NCBI GenBank assembly: GCA_035455745.1
Contig: DATIEP010000079.1
Location: 1 to 41,430 of the forward strand
Length of the DNA stretch: 41,430 nucleotides
DNA from: JADGGM01 sp027307005
Lineage (GTDB): Bacteria > Gemmatimonadota > Gemmatimonadetes > Gemmatimonadales > Gemmatimonadaceae
Direction of reading: 5' to 3'
Made by a program: the position numbers and the translations under genes. Below, piece by piece: positions 40,814 to 41,430 of this stretch. Numbering within the stretch: position 1 is the stretch's first letter; each line of letters opens with the position of its first letter. The notes beneath the pieces are model-generated. The model did not search any database, was not told where the DNA came from, and saw nothing but the letters and a program-made list of their open reading frames with translations.

Positions 40814-41430
40814 TCAATTGCGCGCGAGCGATGTGAGGTCGTCCGACTCGGCCCAACCGTGGCGTCCACCATCGGTGGTGACGCGCGCCCACGGGCCTTC
40901 CCGTTCCACGACGCGCGCGATTTCACCGGGACGAAGCGTGGTCGAGCGATCGGAGGCGAGGGCCGGCAGGTCGTGCAGCGGCGCGTCCTCAGTCACGACG
41001 ACGAGGTCGCGGCCGGCGAGTCGCGCATCGACAGCCGCGGCGAGCCCGCCGAGCACAATGGCGACCGTCAGCGCGCCGAGGATGAGCGGACGCGCTCCCG
41101 CCAATCTTTGGCGACGAGCGAGGTGCCACGCGATGGCGACCCAGGCCGCGATCCAGAGCGCCGCGGCGACGAGCGCGATCGGTGCGGGCGGGATCGCGGG
41201 CACGGCGCCGAGTCCGCTCGCCGCTCCCAGGATCTCGAGACGATCCCGCATGTCGGAGGCAAGCGGTTCGATGCGCAGCGCGCGCTGCCAGCCGAGCGCC
41301 GCTCCAGCGGTATCGCCGGCGCTGAATGCGGCCGTGCCGAAATTGGCCCACGCGTCCGCGGCGCGCGGGACGCGCGCCGTGATGTCGCCGAACACGCGCT
41401 CGGCCGCAGCGAAGTGATGCGACTGATACG
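40814..41430 (-). CDS. TPR / membrane / SH3 protein (BatE-like), 5' end cut by window edge
   Basis: The reading frame is open to the right edge and ends at 40814, so at least 204 residues of a longer protein are visible. A tetratricopeptide repeat is seen at the edge (WANFGTAAFSAGDTAGAALGWQRAL), followed by two hydrophobic helices (IALVAAALWIAAWVAIAWHL and ILGALTVAIVLGGLAAAV), and an SH3-like domain (LRPGEIARVVEREGPWARVTTDGGRHGWAESDDL). This order resembles BatE/aerotolerance-type proteins, which occur beside von Willebrand factor-A proteins. The GTG at 41395 is not the start, since the frame and TPR continue upstream. The gene lies 31 bases before mutL. Confidence 0.65.
   Translation of the reverse strand, partial: YQSHHFAAAERVFGDITARVPRAADAWANFGTAAFSAGDTAGAALGWQRALRIEPLASDMRDRLEILGAASGLGAVPAIPPAPIALVAAALWIAAWVAIAWHLARRQRLAGARPLILGALTVAIVLGGLAAAVDARLAGRDLVVVTEDAPLHDLPALASDRSTTLRPGEIARVVEREGPWARVTTDGGRHGWAESDDLTSLARN

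Overview
The window is GC-rich, gene-dense bacterial chromosome with almost no non-coding space. The housekeeping gene set, the bacillithiol gene bshA, a CIRCE-controlled groESL operon, a MurA with Asp at the usual Cys position and frequent GTG/TTG starts fused to upstream stops suggest a Gemmatimonadota-type organism. That placement is inference from gene content and composition, not from a marker phylogeny. I see no insertion sequence, prophage, CRISPR array, tRNA or rRNA. The only typical accessory module is a vapBC-like toxin-antitoxin pair.

Layout. (1) 1-10242, minus strand: the transcription/translation operon rimP-nusA-L7Ae-like-infB-DUF503-rbfA-truB-ribF, followed by secD-secF (secF runs off the left edge). 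It is read from a near-consensus promoter at 10214-10242 through a short leader containing an intrinsic-terminator hairpin just before rimP, a likely attenuator. (2) 10457-12453, minus: murA-pgeF. (3) 12533-15034, plus: a P-II-like gene, then DUF948 and YtxH-like envelope proteins and a secreted zinc-dependent phospholipase C-like protein. The P-II and murA promoters diverge from a shared dyad. (4) 15004-23526, minus: a packed run of lipoprotein-serS-histidine kinase-pcrA-gatC-gatA-gatB. (5) 23541-27408, plus: a five-gene unit of roadblock/LC7 protein, CheY-like receiver, mannose-1-phosphate guanylyltransferase, GlmU-like nucleotidyl/acyltransferase and metallo-beta-lactamase-fold hydrolase. 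(6) 27409-29688: an intergenic block with a strong inverted repeat, then on the minus strand a lytic-transglycosylase-like protein and a beta-propeller lipoprotein. (7) 29931-31550, plus: vapBC and a small lipoprotein, each followed by a related terminator-like hairpin. (8) 31574-33702, minus: groES-groEL with promoter and CIRCE operator. (9) 33860-41430, minus: a TPR/SH3 membrane protein (cut by the right edge), then mutL-miaA-bshA-UbiA-like-uppP-birA-coaX.

Cooperation. Region 1 groups ribosome maturation (RimP, RbfA, TruB), transcription elongation (NusA), initiation (IF-2) and protein export (SecDF). Region 4 groups charging of Ser-tRNA and the GatCAB amidotransferase with a repair helicase and an orphan sensor kinase. 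Region 5 joins a signalling pair to sugar-nucleotide synthesis. Region 9 holds repair (MutL), tRNA modification (MiaA), thiol synthesis (BshA), undecaprenyl phosphate recycling (UppP) and cofactor enzymes (BirA, CoaX).

The most unusual signal at sequence scale is a seven-base word, GTTAGGC, found about 54 times on the two strands by hand count against roughly 4-5 expected from base composition. It occurs in several reading frames and also between genes.
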